Positions 1 to 14,200 of a stretch of DNA of 64,000 nucleotides are shown piece after piece. The notes under the pieces were generated by a model. The model saw nothing but the letters and a program-made list of their open reading frames with translations, did no database searches and was not told where the DNA came from. Both the position numbers and the translations under genes were made by a program. Each line of letters begins with the position of its first letter. Within the stretch, counting starts at the first letter, position 1. This stretch comes from Lingula anatina (lineage: Eukaryota; Brachiopoda; Lingulata; Lingulida; Lingulidae), in assembly GCF_001039355.2 (NCBI RefSeq), contig NW_019773626.1:547151-611150 (forward strand). The letters run 5' to 3'.

Positions 1-20
1 TTTTCATTCGTACGTTTCAG

Positions 21-167
21 TACGTCGTGAAGGATTCCGTGGAAGAGCGCATGTTGGAACTGCAGGAGAAGAAACGCAAACTGATGCAAGGAGCATTTGG
101 GAAGAAGCAGACGGCTGAGCAACGAAGAGAAACACGCATTGCAGATATCAAAACTTTGTTTTCATAG
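21..167 (+). CDS. HLTF: HLTF-like gene, last coding exon (partial gene, upstream copy)
   Basis: This is the terminal exon of a helicase-like transcription factor gene that runs in from beyond the left edge. A polypyrimidine tract ending in cag (18-20) is followed by an open frame starting YVVKDSVEERMLELQEKKR and ending in TAG at 165-167. The pattern VKDSVEE...L..KKR.L..GAFG matches the extreme C-terminus of HLTF, after helicase motif VI. The exon is nearly identical to the last exon of the complete downstream gene (18843-18989), differing at several codons, so the locus carries two HLTF 3' ends in tandem. HLTF is a SNF2 DNA translocase and RING E3 ligase acting at stalled replication forks (family knowledge). 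Whether this is an intact paralogue, a fragment or another haplotype cannot be decided here. Confidence 0.85.
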   Translation, partial: YVVKDSVEERMLELQEKKRKLMQGAFGKKQTAEQRRETRIADIKTLFS

Positions 168-2216
168 AACCGGAAACTTAAGATAACTTTTCAAATTTGT
201 CAAACAGAGCTGCAGAAAGTTTGGTTTTCTTGTATCTTAAGTTCTGATTTTTTAGGTGCATGGTCAAGGAAGAGAGAAAAGTTTGGAAAGAACAGTGCAA
301 AGACATTTTGTAATGATGCGATTTAGCCTTCAGGTATATGGTGCTTGAGATAAAATTTTAGTAGATTTAGATTATTTTTTCTATTATTTGAAACCACAAA
401 TTACTTTTAATCTCCAGTTTTATTTCTTCACACTATAAGAATCAAATTATCCCAAAGTTTACTGCTTGTGCAGTTTCTATTTTTTTAAAGTTTGTATTTT
501 TGAGAACATTTTTAGGTACAGCTGATTCAGTTTGAGAGGTGCTTGGTTGGTGACACAAGTTTATAAGATATTTAAAAGTGGGTGACATACAAAGTGCCAA
601 ATTGTTGTTCTAACATATTTCTGCCTCAAATTATGTGATGATGATATTAGACGAGATTCAGTCATTTTATTCGTAGCAATAGAAAATTTAAAATGTATTA
701 CCAGTTACCCCTTTAGAAATGTTCTAAAATACATAATGGCAAATAGATGAAGAAAAAGTTTTTTTTAATCAAAACTACTTTTGCCCTTTTGAATTTGTCT
801 GTCCAAAAATTATTATAATTAAAGAACTGATTAAATAGACTGAAGGTTTAATTTACTTTAATATTTTTGGACAATAGTATTTTTGCCATTTATGAAATAT
901 TCAGTTATAGAGCATTTGGTAATGTTTTGAAGATATTAAAAATAATTTCTCTAATTTGACTTGGTTAATGTAAATTTAGGACATTTTATTAACAAGAGAT
1001 TTGTACCAAAACATGAATAGTAACATTGTACAAGAACTTCAAAATTGATTAAAATATTTTGAACAACTTGTCTCCTTTTTTGGCTTCATGATCATGATAT
1101 TTATTGCATTTCACTTTCATCAAGAACTTAATTTCCTGGAAATTTTAACCATTTACCACCACTGTATACAGTAATTAATCTTTTCAATGGGGATAAAATG
1201 TAAGTTTTACAGATACTGTATTTTTTTTAAGTCATAATTTCTTAAATTTTGAACATCCTACTGAGTGGTAAAAACTCTTAGACCAATAGTGCAGGAAGTC
1301 AGCTCTACATAGCCTGCTGTCCAGGAAGTCAGCTCTACATAGCCTGCTGTCCAGGAAGTCAGCTCTACATAGCCTGCTGTCCAGGAGAAGGGGGAGATTC
1401 AAGTCTGCACCAGCACCAAAAAAAACACCTCCTAATGTCAGGAGCAGACCCAAGAGGTGATTTCAATTATTTATTTATTTGAATTTTATTTGTATTTTAA
1501 TTGCATATGTTTGTTTCTTTATTTGAATTTGTACATTGCATGTGTTATTCACTGTGTTCAGATGTATATGAAATAAGTTGTATTCAAAGCAGTCTTCACA
1601 GATTGACATTTTGATTAGTATTTATGTCATTCAAGCAATATGGCACCCAAGTGTCCCTTTGTAAAACACTGATAAGACTAAATATTATGTAATTCATGTT
1701 TAAAGAAACATCAAGAAGCCTGCCAGATATGATGAAGAAGAGATATTTGTGCCAGCTAATATAAGGAACTACAGTACTTCACCAGACTGACTAAGGGGTT
1801 GAAGAGAGGGACAAACACTGTCAAACCAAGAAACTTATGGAACATATTTCATGTTAAGTTTTCTACTTGTCAGGAAAAGAACAGTTTTGAAATAGTTAAT
1901 GATTTGAAGAGTAGTTCAGGGATAAGATTTTGCCATTTATCAGCAGATTTGTGACTTATTCTTGGAGCCTAAAATATCATTGGTCGAGGTTTCCCCCAGA
2001 CCTTGCACCAAATGTTCAACTTTTTCACTGAATCCCAGTCTCATCCTTGATATTAAAGGCATTTAATACAATAAAATAGTTGTTAACATTGTTTTATGAG
2101 ATTAAATTATATAGCAATATGTGCACATATATTTGAATTCTTTTGTAGCCAAATGTGGGAGAAAGTCAACCAATGTCTTGGAAGGTATTACAGAGTTCCA
2201 AGTCCCAGAGGAATAA
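168..2216 (+). other. 3' flank of the upstream HLTF copy; no further exon recognised
   Basis: AT-rich sequence. About 168-1010 aligns by eye with 18990-19865 downstream of the second HLTF copy, so it is a duplicated 3' UTR and flank. About 1010-1275 resembles 26335-26600. A module near 1150-1275 (TACCACCACTGTATACAGTA, then a stretch ending GAGTGGT) recurs in related form near 26490, 29293 and 35880, so it is also a dispersed repeat. I looked here for HIRAN or Walker A exons of the second HLTF copy and found none. Confidence 0.5.
1292..1386. repeat. 30-base tandem repeat, three copies
   Basis: Three consecutive copies of a 30-base unit beginning CAGGAAGTCAGCTCTACATA. A single diverged copy of the same sequence occurs near 28073, so the unit derives from a dispersed element that was amplified locally. 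Confidence 0.9.
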
Positions 2217-5200
2217 ACTGTAAATATCTTGTCCAAGGAACCACCACAGCATGGTACTGTTCCAGCTCAGGCGGACTCATCATCTGAGAAAAATAAACAA
2301 GTTCATAAACCAGATGTAATATCTCAGACTCTAGTGCCTGTTGGACACCAGGGCACAGGTCCTATATTAACAGTGAGGCTGGAGAATATGAGGGTGAGAT
2401 CCCAGGTCCTTGTGGTCACACACTCCACTACTGTCACTAACGGTCAAGGTACCATTGTCCAGAACCAGCCTGGTGTGTCCACCCTCCAGCTGACCAACAC
2501 CACCTTCAAGAGAACCGTCCTGCCGAGCTGGCGTCCAGAGAAAATTGCTTCTGGTCAACCACAGCCACTGCCTCAGTTGTCCAGTGGACAAACCGCCAAT
2601 GTTACTGACCAGTCCAAGTGGTCAAAGACAGAGCCAGCCATACCAGAATCTCCTGTGCCCCCATGTGTTGGAATGGAGACTGAAGTTGCCACAGCCCCAC
2701 ACCCCCTGAAGGAGGAAAAACCATGTAACTCTCCCTTAGTGAAGCAGGAATTCAGCTTGAAGAAGTCTCGGAAGAGGAAGAGTGCCCCTTTTATACCCGG
2801 TGCCAAAGGTACGGTACAGGGATGTGATTTTTTAAACTATCAGCAGGTTATTGACTTTTTCGGGTGGTTTGGGTACTTACAACAGTAATGAGACTTTTCT
2901 GGCAGATTTTGGACTTTTTTGGAGCCAAAGCTGCTCATCACTGATTGTAGAGTATAGAATAGAATGAACCAAGTTGTAAGCACCACTCTTTTAAAGCCAA
3001 ATTGAATGTAAGTGCATTTCCACCTTGTTGAGTGCTTGATGTACACTTTTGTATCCTATATATAATGCTTTACCTACATGATATGTGCATTATTTCAGTC
3101 CATCCTTTGCCAAATTTACCACCCCTGCCAAGTCTTGAGTTGCCAGATCTTGATGCTAACGTCTCCAGTGGTAAGAAGAGGAAAGGCACAGTGTCTGCTC
3201 CCATAGGTAATTGATGGTCGATGAAAAACCCACCCACCCCCTTTAAAAAGAATAAAAATTAAATATTGGGCAGAGAAAGTGGCCTTCTTGTTCTGTTTTG
3301 ATATGATAAATGTCCTGGCTTGATTGTCGTCTGTTTAATTGGGTGTTGAATTTTGACACGGTGAATAGTTTTGAGACTAATGTTCAAATGTTACTTTCAG
3401 TGATAGATGAAGATTCTCTACCAGATGTGGACGTGAAAGAGAACATTCAAAATAAAAGTCCAGGTAAGTGACAATATGGGACCATTCCCAGACCCTGTCG
3501 TACTAACTATGGATCGATCTATCTCTGAGGGGTTCCTTGCTAAATTGCTTTCAGCTTAAGCAGCTTAGATGTCTGTCACACCTACTGAAGCTGTTAGGGG
3601 GTAATTAACTTTTGTTTAGCTGTTTCAGTAGGTGTGCCAGACATCTAAGCCGTTTAAGCAGTCGATGCTATAATATATTTGTTTTATCTGCATTGTACGC
3701 CTTTAAATTTTTTTAGCCTTATGTAAGGAATGCTTAAAATCTGTTACAGATAAGTTTTTAGCCTAATGTAAGGAATGCTTCAAATCTGTTACAGATAAGT
3801 TTTTAGCTTATTGTAAATGATATTTACTATTACAGGTGCCAACAACCTAAGTAGTGATGGTCGCACTAATTGTGTTGGCCCAAGAACAACTCTAATTGTC
3901 TGTCCTCTGTCTGTGCTCAGCAACTGGATTGTAAGTGCTTTCTTAAACATTATTTAAGAAATTCAGTGGTCCCAATCTCCATCATTTAAACGACTCGAAT
4001 TTTATTAATGAAAAAATAATTTATAGGTTGTAATTTTCTCATCAGTGAAAGATTTGGATATGGTTTAAGTTGAGGTAACAGGAATGTGTCAAGATTACCT
4101 TTTTTATGTACAGACACAGTTGTGTCTGCACATATAGCTGTCACCTGCATCTGTTGTTGCTGTGTACTTTCACCGAGCGATGCCGGTGTCAAAAACAACA
4201 GAACTGCTGTCTCATTTTCAAAATCAAAAAGGTTGCTTTATTCAATTTCAATCATATTTATTACATGATGGTAGTTAAAATAACTTTCCACTGAGAAACT
4301 CAAGATAACTTTCACACACACCTAATGAATGCCAACACATCACTTTTGACTTCATTCAAGTACGTGTGAATAAAATACTTCCACAGTCACTCAGCTTTGA
4401 ACTGAAATAAACCTTATCATAATTAATCTCCTGCTGAAATAAGTTTTGAGCCTCAAACCTTTCACAAATAAAATTTAATAATCTATTACCAAATAAATTC
4501 TATATCACAAAAGTTAAAACCATTTTATTTAAATCATGCTTAATTAAATTTACCCAAAGATGAGTTATTACCTCCAGCAAGGAGGTACATGTAATGTTTT
4601 CACCTGTTTGTCTGTTTGTTTGTCATCAACATAATTCAAAAAGTTATGGACTGATTTTAATAAAATTTTCAGGAACTGTTAGAAGTGGGCCAAGAAACAG
4701 ATTATTAGTTTTTGGTGGTGATCAGGATCAATAATATATCAATAATCAATAATAATCGAAAAACTCCTGCCTTGACGGATGTTTGTGATTTTCTAGTTTG
4801 ATCATTTCATATTCTGTTTATATGAAAGTACTCATTACAGGTATATGTAAAGAAAAATAATTGATTAATGAAATATAAAGTCAAATTACATAATATTCCT
4901 TCCTTCCAGTAAATATAACTAGAATTTAACATGATATATTTGTGAATTAACTGGCTAGTAATTTACAATTAATACTCTTTCTGTCCTTTAAATACATCTA
5001 TCTGAAAATATTAATAATGGTTAATCAAATGTGATTACATCCATCTTGTAATCATTACCTTATTTTAAAGTACAAATTTATGAATCCATTTAATATGTTT
5101 AAGCATACATATATAAATTGCCATTCAGTCAAAAATTAGGCACAAATAATCATTTATATGTTGTATGAAGCAACAAAATATATTTTACTAAAACAGATGT

Positions 5201-8200
5201 TTATAATTTGTTTACCTATATATCCCTATCATACAATAAAACTATCAGTTAGACTCTTCTCATTTTATTAGTAAAACTTAAGCATTTTAAGTTGATAATG
5301 TTAAATTAAACCCTTTAATATATATTATGTTATTGACCAAGGATAGTTACTATAATAATACTTACTTCCCATTTCATTAACATTTTTTATGATTCCTGTT
5401 GCAAACAAACAAAAAATAATAGAATTTATATGTATAGACATACAGATCAAGATGCATGCAAAGATATATAGATAAATTATAAGAACGTGCTAGTTATTAC
5501 ATTAATTAGTTCATTAAGTTCTTAACAATAAATTTATAATTAACTACATTTGTAAACATTGTTTAGTAGTGTAACAAACGTATAAAAGTTCTTAAAAAAT
5601 ACTTAATCTATATAATTCTTTAACATGACATTTAAACAAACAATATGGCATAGACAAATAACTAATTAAAATTTACTATATATATATATATATATATATA
5701 ATAAACTTTCTTTCAACTTTCTTGCCCCGACCGGTTTCTTTCTTTCTTCAGGGGGTTTTGTTTATTTGTTACTAGGTGATGTCATAAAGGCTTAAATGTG
5801 ACGTCTTTAACAATGAGTGTTTAATTGTTACTTTTACCAATGCTTTTATCTATTCAACCCAAACAGAAAGGGAAATAAAAGAAAATCTATTCATTAATAA
5901 GTACCAGGGAAACAACCCATGCTTATTCTTTAATTGGTATTATCCGTTGGGCATAATTAAATTATGATGTTGATTTTACAGTTAAGTGTAACATATTATT
6001 GCACCAGAATGGACCATATCCTATTCTGTCCATTATTCTTTTCTGCTTTTTGTCAGTACATTTGACAGCTTTGCTGTCTTGTTTGCTTTGTATCTTTACA
6101 TTTGGATGCTTTGTCATCTTGTATACTACATCATTGAGATATGTCAGAAAAGTACATATTGTTCAGTCTCTTATCATTGTAAAGGATGTCATTTTTCTAA
6201 GTATTGGAATACTTTCACTTTCCCATTCCCTTGAGTCACAACCACATCTCCATCCTGGTTGATGGTACATCCCAGTGGATTAGCTAGTCCATCAGCTTGG
6301 GTTGCTATGTACTTGATGAACTTCCCATCTGGGGATACAAGGTGTATGCAGTGGTTATTACAGTCTGTAACCAGTATGTTGTCATATGCATCAACACAAA
6401 CACCAAAGGGACGACCTAACTTGTTATCAGGTCCTGTGTACTGATACAGTGGGTCACCAGATGGGGTTAGGATGTGAAGTTTCTTTTGTGATATATCACT
6501 AACAACAAGGCACCCATTGCTCATATATGCTACTTTATATGGTTCATTGAACAACTGTTTCCCATCTTTGTCCTTTATCACATCAGTTAAAGTTATTTTC
6601 CCTTTTATATCAATACTGAACACACTCACAGACTTTTCACCACCCTGTGCCACAGCAATCTTAGTGCAGCTATTATTGAGAGCCACACCACATGGGTTGT
6701 TGACATCTACAGTTTGCTGTACTTCCCACTGTGGTGACAGGATGAACAGTTTGTTATTGATCATACCAGATAGAATCATCCTTCCGTCAGGAAAGTGACA
6801 GATTCCTACTGTACATTTCAACTGTGTGTCTGAGACACGTGTGATCTCTTGCCTTGATGTACCATCTGAACTAAAAACCTTCACCTTGTTCCTCTGGCCA
6901 TGGGTAGTAACATACTCCCTGTATGGACTCACTGAAATGTCCACTGTCAACCCACAGCCAGTGTCAAACTCCAGCATACATTCAGCCTGTGGTTTGAACT
7001 TGGGCAAAGCTGACTGTCTAGATATCTGCACATCCCCCAGGCCAGCCCCACTGGATATCTCTTGGTCCACTTCTGTGTTGGTGGTGAGTGTGAGTTTAAG
7101 TTCCTCTGGAATATCATCCACAGCTGAAGTGGACTGTAGCTCATCTAGTCTCTGTCCAAGTTGGTGTTGTAACATGAGGACATCTATGGGGGCACCATGT
7201 TGAAGGATGTTCTTTACTACATCTGTTGTGGTTTTGATAGAGGAGCAAGTGGCACTGTAGTTTTTGCGGGAAATTTGTAAATTATTTCTGTGAGTGCTGG
7301 TGGTTTGGTGAAGCTCCTGTAGTAAGGTTTTCTCTCGTTGATCTACCAGTTGACGTAGATGAGCTGCACGAGTTTTGATCTTCTGCTGAACTAAGGTTTC
7401 ATTTTCTTGGAGGGTTGTCAATATTTCATCAATTATATCTATTGATTTCTCACCCTTTTCAAATTTTTTCTCCATGCCACAGAATTTGACTTGAAGTTGT
7501 GGTTTTACCATCTCTGCAGCTTTTTCAAGTGAGATAAGTTTGTGGCCATCATGGTGTAGATCTTTGCAGTCACGACAAATGGGGACATTGCAATGTGAAC
7601 AAAAGTATCGTATCATCTCACCTTTGTGCTCTGGGCAGATAATCTTTTGCTGTTCTTGGATTACTTTTTGATACTCACTACTGTGAAGTTGTTGAAAAGT
7701 GAGTACCCTGTGATCTTTAGTGAGTCTGCTACCACAGTGGAATGGAGAACATCTGTCACATAGGTAGTCATGACAGGTGATGCATTTTGAAGTTGCCACT
7801 GTTTCAGTTTGGGACAACAAAACACAAGAGCTGCACTTTTTCTTATGTGTTGACTGAAGTACAGTGTCCTGCAAGCTTTCAATGTAGAAATTGTGAGTGA
7901 AGCCCTCAAGTCCATCTTTAGGAACTTCAGTCTCTTTCTGACACACAGGACATCTGAATTTACTTCCTGGTGTTAAGTCAGGAGTATAGTCTTTCAGACA
8001 ACACTTACAAAATGTATGCCTACATGGTAAATCTGTCGGATCTTTGTACTCCTCAAGGCATAATGGACAGCTGACAAAATTTTCAGTTATTTTGGCTCGT
8101 AGGCTTTCTTCTTCATCTCTGTCATCGCGAGCTGTAGCCATCTTGGGGGCTTGTACCGAACTGTTCTATGTAGAGCAGTTATCTCTTTTCAGCAGTAAAC

Positions 8201-11200
8201 TGGTGGGAGAGAATGAACTATGAATGTGTGTTCAGTAGAGTTATAACAGTTATCTTATCAGTGACCCAGTTGCCATCTCGTGTGAGCCCACAGCAGTTTG
8301 TTTTTGCATTTCACTATGTATTATGAATTAAGAATGTGTTTAGTTTTATTTTCACCAGTGAAGATGTTAGGCTCTGGAGTAGGTAGTCAGTTCAGGTTGA
8401 TGGATTCAGTGAGAGCTGTAACTACAGTGTAGATATCTTGCAGTGAAGACACAGGTATGGTAGGGCTTGCTCGTTATTTTGTGAAGTCACTACTTGAACT
8501 TTAAACCCAACTCACCCCATCTCTAGGTGCGCTGTCATGGTGTGCCTGAAATGGTCTGAATCCATAATTTCAGATCACAAATGATTTTAAGTGGCCTTAA
8601 CTGTAATAGAAATGGTCTTAACAGGGACTTATTCTGCTTTTAAGATCAAAATTGATCTTACTCTGGAGGAGTAATACTATTATTGGACTGATTTCTAGTA
8701 AAGTGATCAAGTAATTATTACCCCCCCCCCCCCACACACACACACACATTATCCATATTCTGTATGTCCATATTACCAGTACTATAAATGAAAATTTGTT
8801 GGTGATTTCGCTGTTGAGTTTTATGTAAAATTGCATCAAAATGGAACAGGGAAAAAACATTGTTCACTAGATATAGTGTAATTATAAAAACGTAAATAAT
8901 TCACAGAAATGGCAGTTATAGCTATTATTCTGATATCTGAGCTTGTCATCAGACCACGTGACCTAGATGGTCATAATCTGTAATAATCTCTTAATCTTAA
9001 GTACTTCAATCTTAAGAGATTATTACAAAAAAAAAACCTTTTAGTAAAAAATCAGGGACTGACTTTAAATGTAGAAATGGATTCAGTAACAATTGGCATG
9101 GGAAAATTGTTGTTTAGTCCAGGAAAATTTATTTTTTGGCCAAAACGAACAGATATTATCCTTTTGAGTTCTTACACTCATTTTGTGTGTTTACTTTCTT
9201 CAGCAGACAGATATTTCTCACCAAACATTTGTCTATTTTATACTTTAGGACCAACTAGAAGACCACGTAGATGAAAGAGTCCATCTTGCCATCAATGTAT
9301 TCTATGGACCTTCTAGATGTAAGAGTGCTCAAGTTCTACAACAACAAGATATTGTGTTGACTACATATCAGACTGTTACTACAGATAGTAAGGTATGGAT
9401 TTAAACTAAAATAAATAAATAATATAATAATATACAACAACAGGATATTGTGTTGACTACATATCAGACTGTTACTACAGATAGTAAGGTATGGATTTAA
9501 ACTAAAGTAAATAAATAAATAAAACACTGATAGAAAGGTATGAAATAGTGCTCAGAAAAAAAAAATAATAATAAAATGACACTTTTCCAATTTTGTGATG
9601 GTGGCAATTCAGGTTTGATCCTAAGATAATAGAAATTACAGTTTTGATCTGATAAATATTACATTTTTGGTGCATTTAATTTATAGTTATAAAATATTTT
9701 ATTTTGTCCTAATGTTAAAAAAAGAAGACTTTACATTATAAGACTATCTTGACACAAGCTTGTAACAGACTTTACAGAAGAAAGAAAGGATTAAAAAATA
9801 TGTTTACACCACATTATATACACAAAATCTGCAATTTGAAAGCAATTGAAGGATTTCAAAATTATTTTTTAAATTTATAGATCATTTGTTAGTTATTTTC
9901 CTGTACTTATGTCTATAATTGGGTATTAACTATTTGTATATTTCTAGGGGAAGAATATTCTGGGTAAAGTGAAGTGGTTGAGGGTGGTATTAGATGAAGG
10001 TCACACTATCAGGAATCCTAACACACAGATGTCTGTTCATTTGACAGCTTTACTGCCTTGTTCTGTACTTATGTCTATTATTGGGTATTAACTATTTGTA
10101 TATTTCTAGGGGAAGAATATTCTGGGTAAAGTGAAGTGGTTGAGGGTGGTGTTAGATGAAGGTCACACCATCAGGAATCCTAACACACAGATGACCAAGG
10201 CTATCCTTGGACTACAGACACAGAGGAAGTGGGTCTTGACAGGTGATGTCTGGGAGCAGTTCCTTGTTTATGAGTACCACCAGCGTGTACGCTGGTGGTA
10301 CTCATGGTTTTAGTCCTGACCCGTATCGTGGCTCCGTGAGCTCCGGCGGCTCCGAAAGGTGGCGTGGGATACAAGTCACCGTTACCGCTTCTCCTCCTAG
10401 ACCGCATAGACCTGTGTCCCCATCTCTTGAATTTAAGTCACATATAATCTCAACCTGAACCCCCTGTTTTTTTTGTCTCAGTCGCTGCATTCGCTTGGGC
10501 GTGACACTCGATGAAATGCACCCTTGTCAAATTTTTTGTAAATTCAATGCTATATATCTCCTAAACGGAAGGAATTATTGGAAAAATTAGTATAGAAGTC
10601 TGACCGAAAGTCATATATGAGGATTTCAAATATGCCTTTTTATTTGACCTTTGACCATTTTTCAAGGTCAAACAGGCGAAAATTTTCTAAAAATGGGATT
10701 TTTTTGCAAAAGAAAAAAACTTTTATTTGTGCCAAATTTCAGAAACTACACAGAGTTTAGCACTCATATTATAGTAAGTGGATGCAATTAGGGACTCCTT
10801 TCATGTTTGGGGTCAATCGGTGCATTTTCATGGGAGAAACGGCCATAAGATGCCGAAACTGAAATCTTTCCCTAATTCTGGAACCGTAAATGCTAGAGAC
10901 CTCTTGTTTTTTGCATTATGTAGAGCTTGTCAAGTGCATTACTGGAGGTGGTGTCCATTTTTTTGTTTGCGATACGGTCAAGGAGTTGCGCTATATAAAG
11001 AAGCACAACTGAGCAATATTTAGTGGTGAAAATAAAATGTGAAATACTCCATAAGAAGCCGAGAAACACCCATAGTTACTATTGAACTTGAATATGAAGT
11101 CATATACTGGCAATCTAACTGTGACCTTGAAATTGACCTTCAACCTACTTTTCACCATGAACTGAACTTTGCAATTTTTCTATCTCTTATATCTCCAAAA

Positions 11201-14200
11201 CTAGCAGAGATAAACCCATAGTTACTTTTGAACTTAAATAGGAAGTCATATGCTGGACATCTAACTGTCACATTTAAATTGACCTTTGACCTTCTTTTCA
11301 CCATGTACTGAACTTTGCAAATTTTCTATCCCTTATATTTTCAAAACTGGCAGAGATAGACCTATTTTTTTCTTTCAGTATATGTGCAACACTGATAATG
11401 CATTTTAAAGAAAACTGACAATCCTATTATCTTGAAAATCGGCTTGATCAGACGATTTTTATAAAAGTTGTGCTGTTTTTTTATATTTCTTGTCTTGTTT
11501 ATTGCATTTGGAAGAGCTTGTCAAACACAACACTGGTAGTTATTCCTGTTTGTTTTTGGTTTTCCGTTCGAATGCGCTAACTCGAGCTGGTGGTACAATA
11601 TCCTGAGGCGCTATTGCCTCTCTGATACTCTCGTTTATTTTAATTTTTAGTTAGTTAGTTAATGTACTGTACAGATGACCAAGGCTATTCTTGAACTACA
11701 GACACAGAGGAAGTAGGTCTTGACAGGTCAGGGAATGGTTCCTTGAAACTTAATTTCAATCCTTATTGTACTCCAATGCTGAGGGAACCAGACTGTTAGT
11801 AGCATATCATGATTTAATTGTACCACCAGCGTAAGCACTGGTGGTACACATGGTTTTAGTTTTATTTTCACACTTTTTCAAGACTGGCACCAAACACTTA
11901 CTGAAAGATACATACNCTAAATAAATAAATAAAACTCTGATAGAAAGGTAGGAAATAGTGCTCAGAAAAAAAATATAATAAAGCGACACTTTTCCAATTT
12001 TGTGATGGTGACAATTTAGGTTTGATCCTAAGATAATAGAAATTACAGTTTTGATCTGATAAATATTGCATTTTTCATGCATTTGAATTAATAGTAATAA
12101 AATATTTTATTTTGTCCTTAAACATTAAAAAAGGAGACTTTACATTATAAGACGCAAGCTTGTAACAGACTATACAGACTATACAGAAGAAGGAAAGGAT
12201 TTAAAAAAATGTATACACCACATTAAATACACAATTTAAAAGTAATTGAAGGATTTAAAAATTATAGTGTTTAAATTTACAAATTGTTAGTTTCTTCTGT
12301 ACTTTTGTCTATAATTGAGTATTAACTATTTGTATATTTCTAAGAGAAGAATATTCTGGGTAAAGTGAAGTGGTTGAGGGTGGTATTAGATGAAGGTCAC
12401 ACCATCAGGAATCCTAACACACAGATGTCTGTACATTTGACAGCTTTACTGCCTTGTTCTGTACTTATGTCTATAATTGGGTATTAACTATTTGTATATT
12501 TCTAGAGGAAGAATATTCTGGGTAAAGTGAAGTGGTTGAGGGTGGTATTAGATGAAGGTCACACCATCAGGAATCCTAACGCACAGATGACCAAGGCAAT
12601 TCTTGGGCTACAGACACAGAGGAAGTGGGTTTTAACAGGTCAGGGAGCAATTTCTTGAAACTTAATTTCAATCCTTATTGTACTGAAATGCTGAGGAAAC
12701 CAGACTGTTAGTAGCATATCATGATTTAATTGTAGTTATGAAGGAAGGAAAGTTTTATAAGTTTCTGGCTTTTATATAAAAATGGATGGGGGAAGGTGTT
12801 TTAACCTTGAGTAAGCATAAAGCTGTAAAAGTTGGCACAAATTACATAACTCTCAATTTAAAACATATTTATTTTCACAATTTTTCAAGACTGGCACAAA
12901 ACACTTACTGAAGTGTTGTACTGCTGACGTAGTCAAAATAGGCTGTTTAAAATTGTCTTAATAATAACTTAAGACTAAAGCTCTTTTTTGTTTAAACTAA
13001 CCCAGACTTTATCTGGATGTTCATACAACAAACAATAATAAATTCTCATAATATTTACACTTCTAGGTACACCAATCCAGAACTCTTTACGAGACCTGTG
13101 GACGCTGGTGTTGTTTCTGAAGATAGATCCCTTCACTGCCCGAGATATCTGGCAACGCGCCATTGAAAGACCTCTGTCTGGTGGCAGTGAATATGCTCTC
13201 AAGTAAGGAAGATTTTTGTTTTTGTTTCTATTTCAACTTGTACCTCTTTTCATGAGTCTTTTGACAGGTCAGATGTGACATTGACAACAAGCCTATCTTG
13301 GAACTTTCTGAGAATAGTTTTTGGCAGGTCTTTTTTTCACGACTATACCTATGTTCCTTGAAATTTATCGATTGTTTTCTTCAAACAGATAAATTATTAA
13401 TTAATAAAAACAAATTGTTTATAAAGAGACATTGTATATATATATATATATATATCAGACATGTTTTAACCCTACATTGCTTTAATTGCCATTTCACAAC
13501 AGACAATATGCAATAAATATTACAACTACGTATATTTCATGTTCATCGCAGGCGTGTCCAACATTTGATGGGTCACATTGCCCTACGGCGTATGAAGACA
13601 CAGGTTGTGGGAGGAAAGCCTCTAGTCCAGCTACCTGCCAGAAATGTCTACCTGGAAACTCTCCAGTTGTCAGAGGATGAGAGGAGGACATATGACACCA
13701 TGGCACAGGAGGGGAAACTGATCATTAGCAGGTAGCCGGCTCTTTGGGACTTTCATTTTAGATTTAGGTCAAAAGATTCTTTAACCTGGGGGCTTATTTT
13801 GATTAAGTTATTTAAGTTAAATTTATCAGTTAAAAATATTATTGTAAATTCATCTGTATAGTCTGTTGATCATGTCATAAGATTAAAGTTTTCATTTTCT
13901 GCATTTAAATAAACATGGGTCAGGAATGCAAATATTAAATATAGTGCTCATTCTCATAGTAACACACACTTAGGAGGGTCACTGAGTGACAAAAAGCTCA
14001 GTAATGCACAGCTCCACTTTACTGTAGAAAATTAAATTTAACAAGTTCGGAATGTTGATGATAAAGGGAGTTTCTTTCAAGTACTGATAATTTTCAATCC
14101 AACCATTCTCTGTCTCAGGTACTTCAGACAGGGTACCCTGCTCCATCATTACGGTGAAGTGTTGGCCATTTTGATGAGGCTACGCCAGCTTTGTTGCCAC

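Noticed and set aside
2367-2806. Minus-strand frames opposite the first HLTF exon
   Set aside because: Shadows of a confirmed coding exon. The plus frame connects in phase to motif Ia.
10201-10490. Short frames on both strands across the GC-rich start of the inserted element
   Set aside because: They read through a palindrome and non-coding repeat, with no transposase signature.
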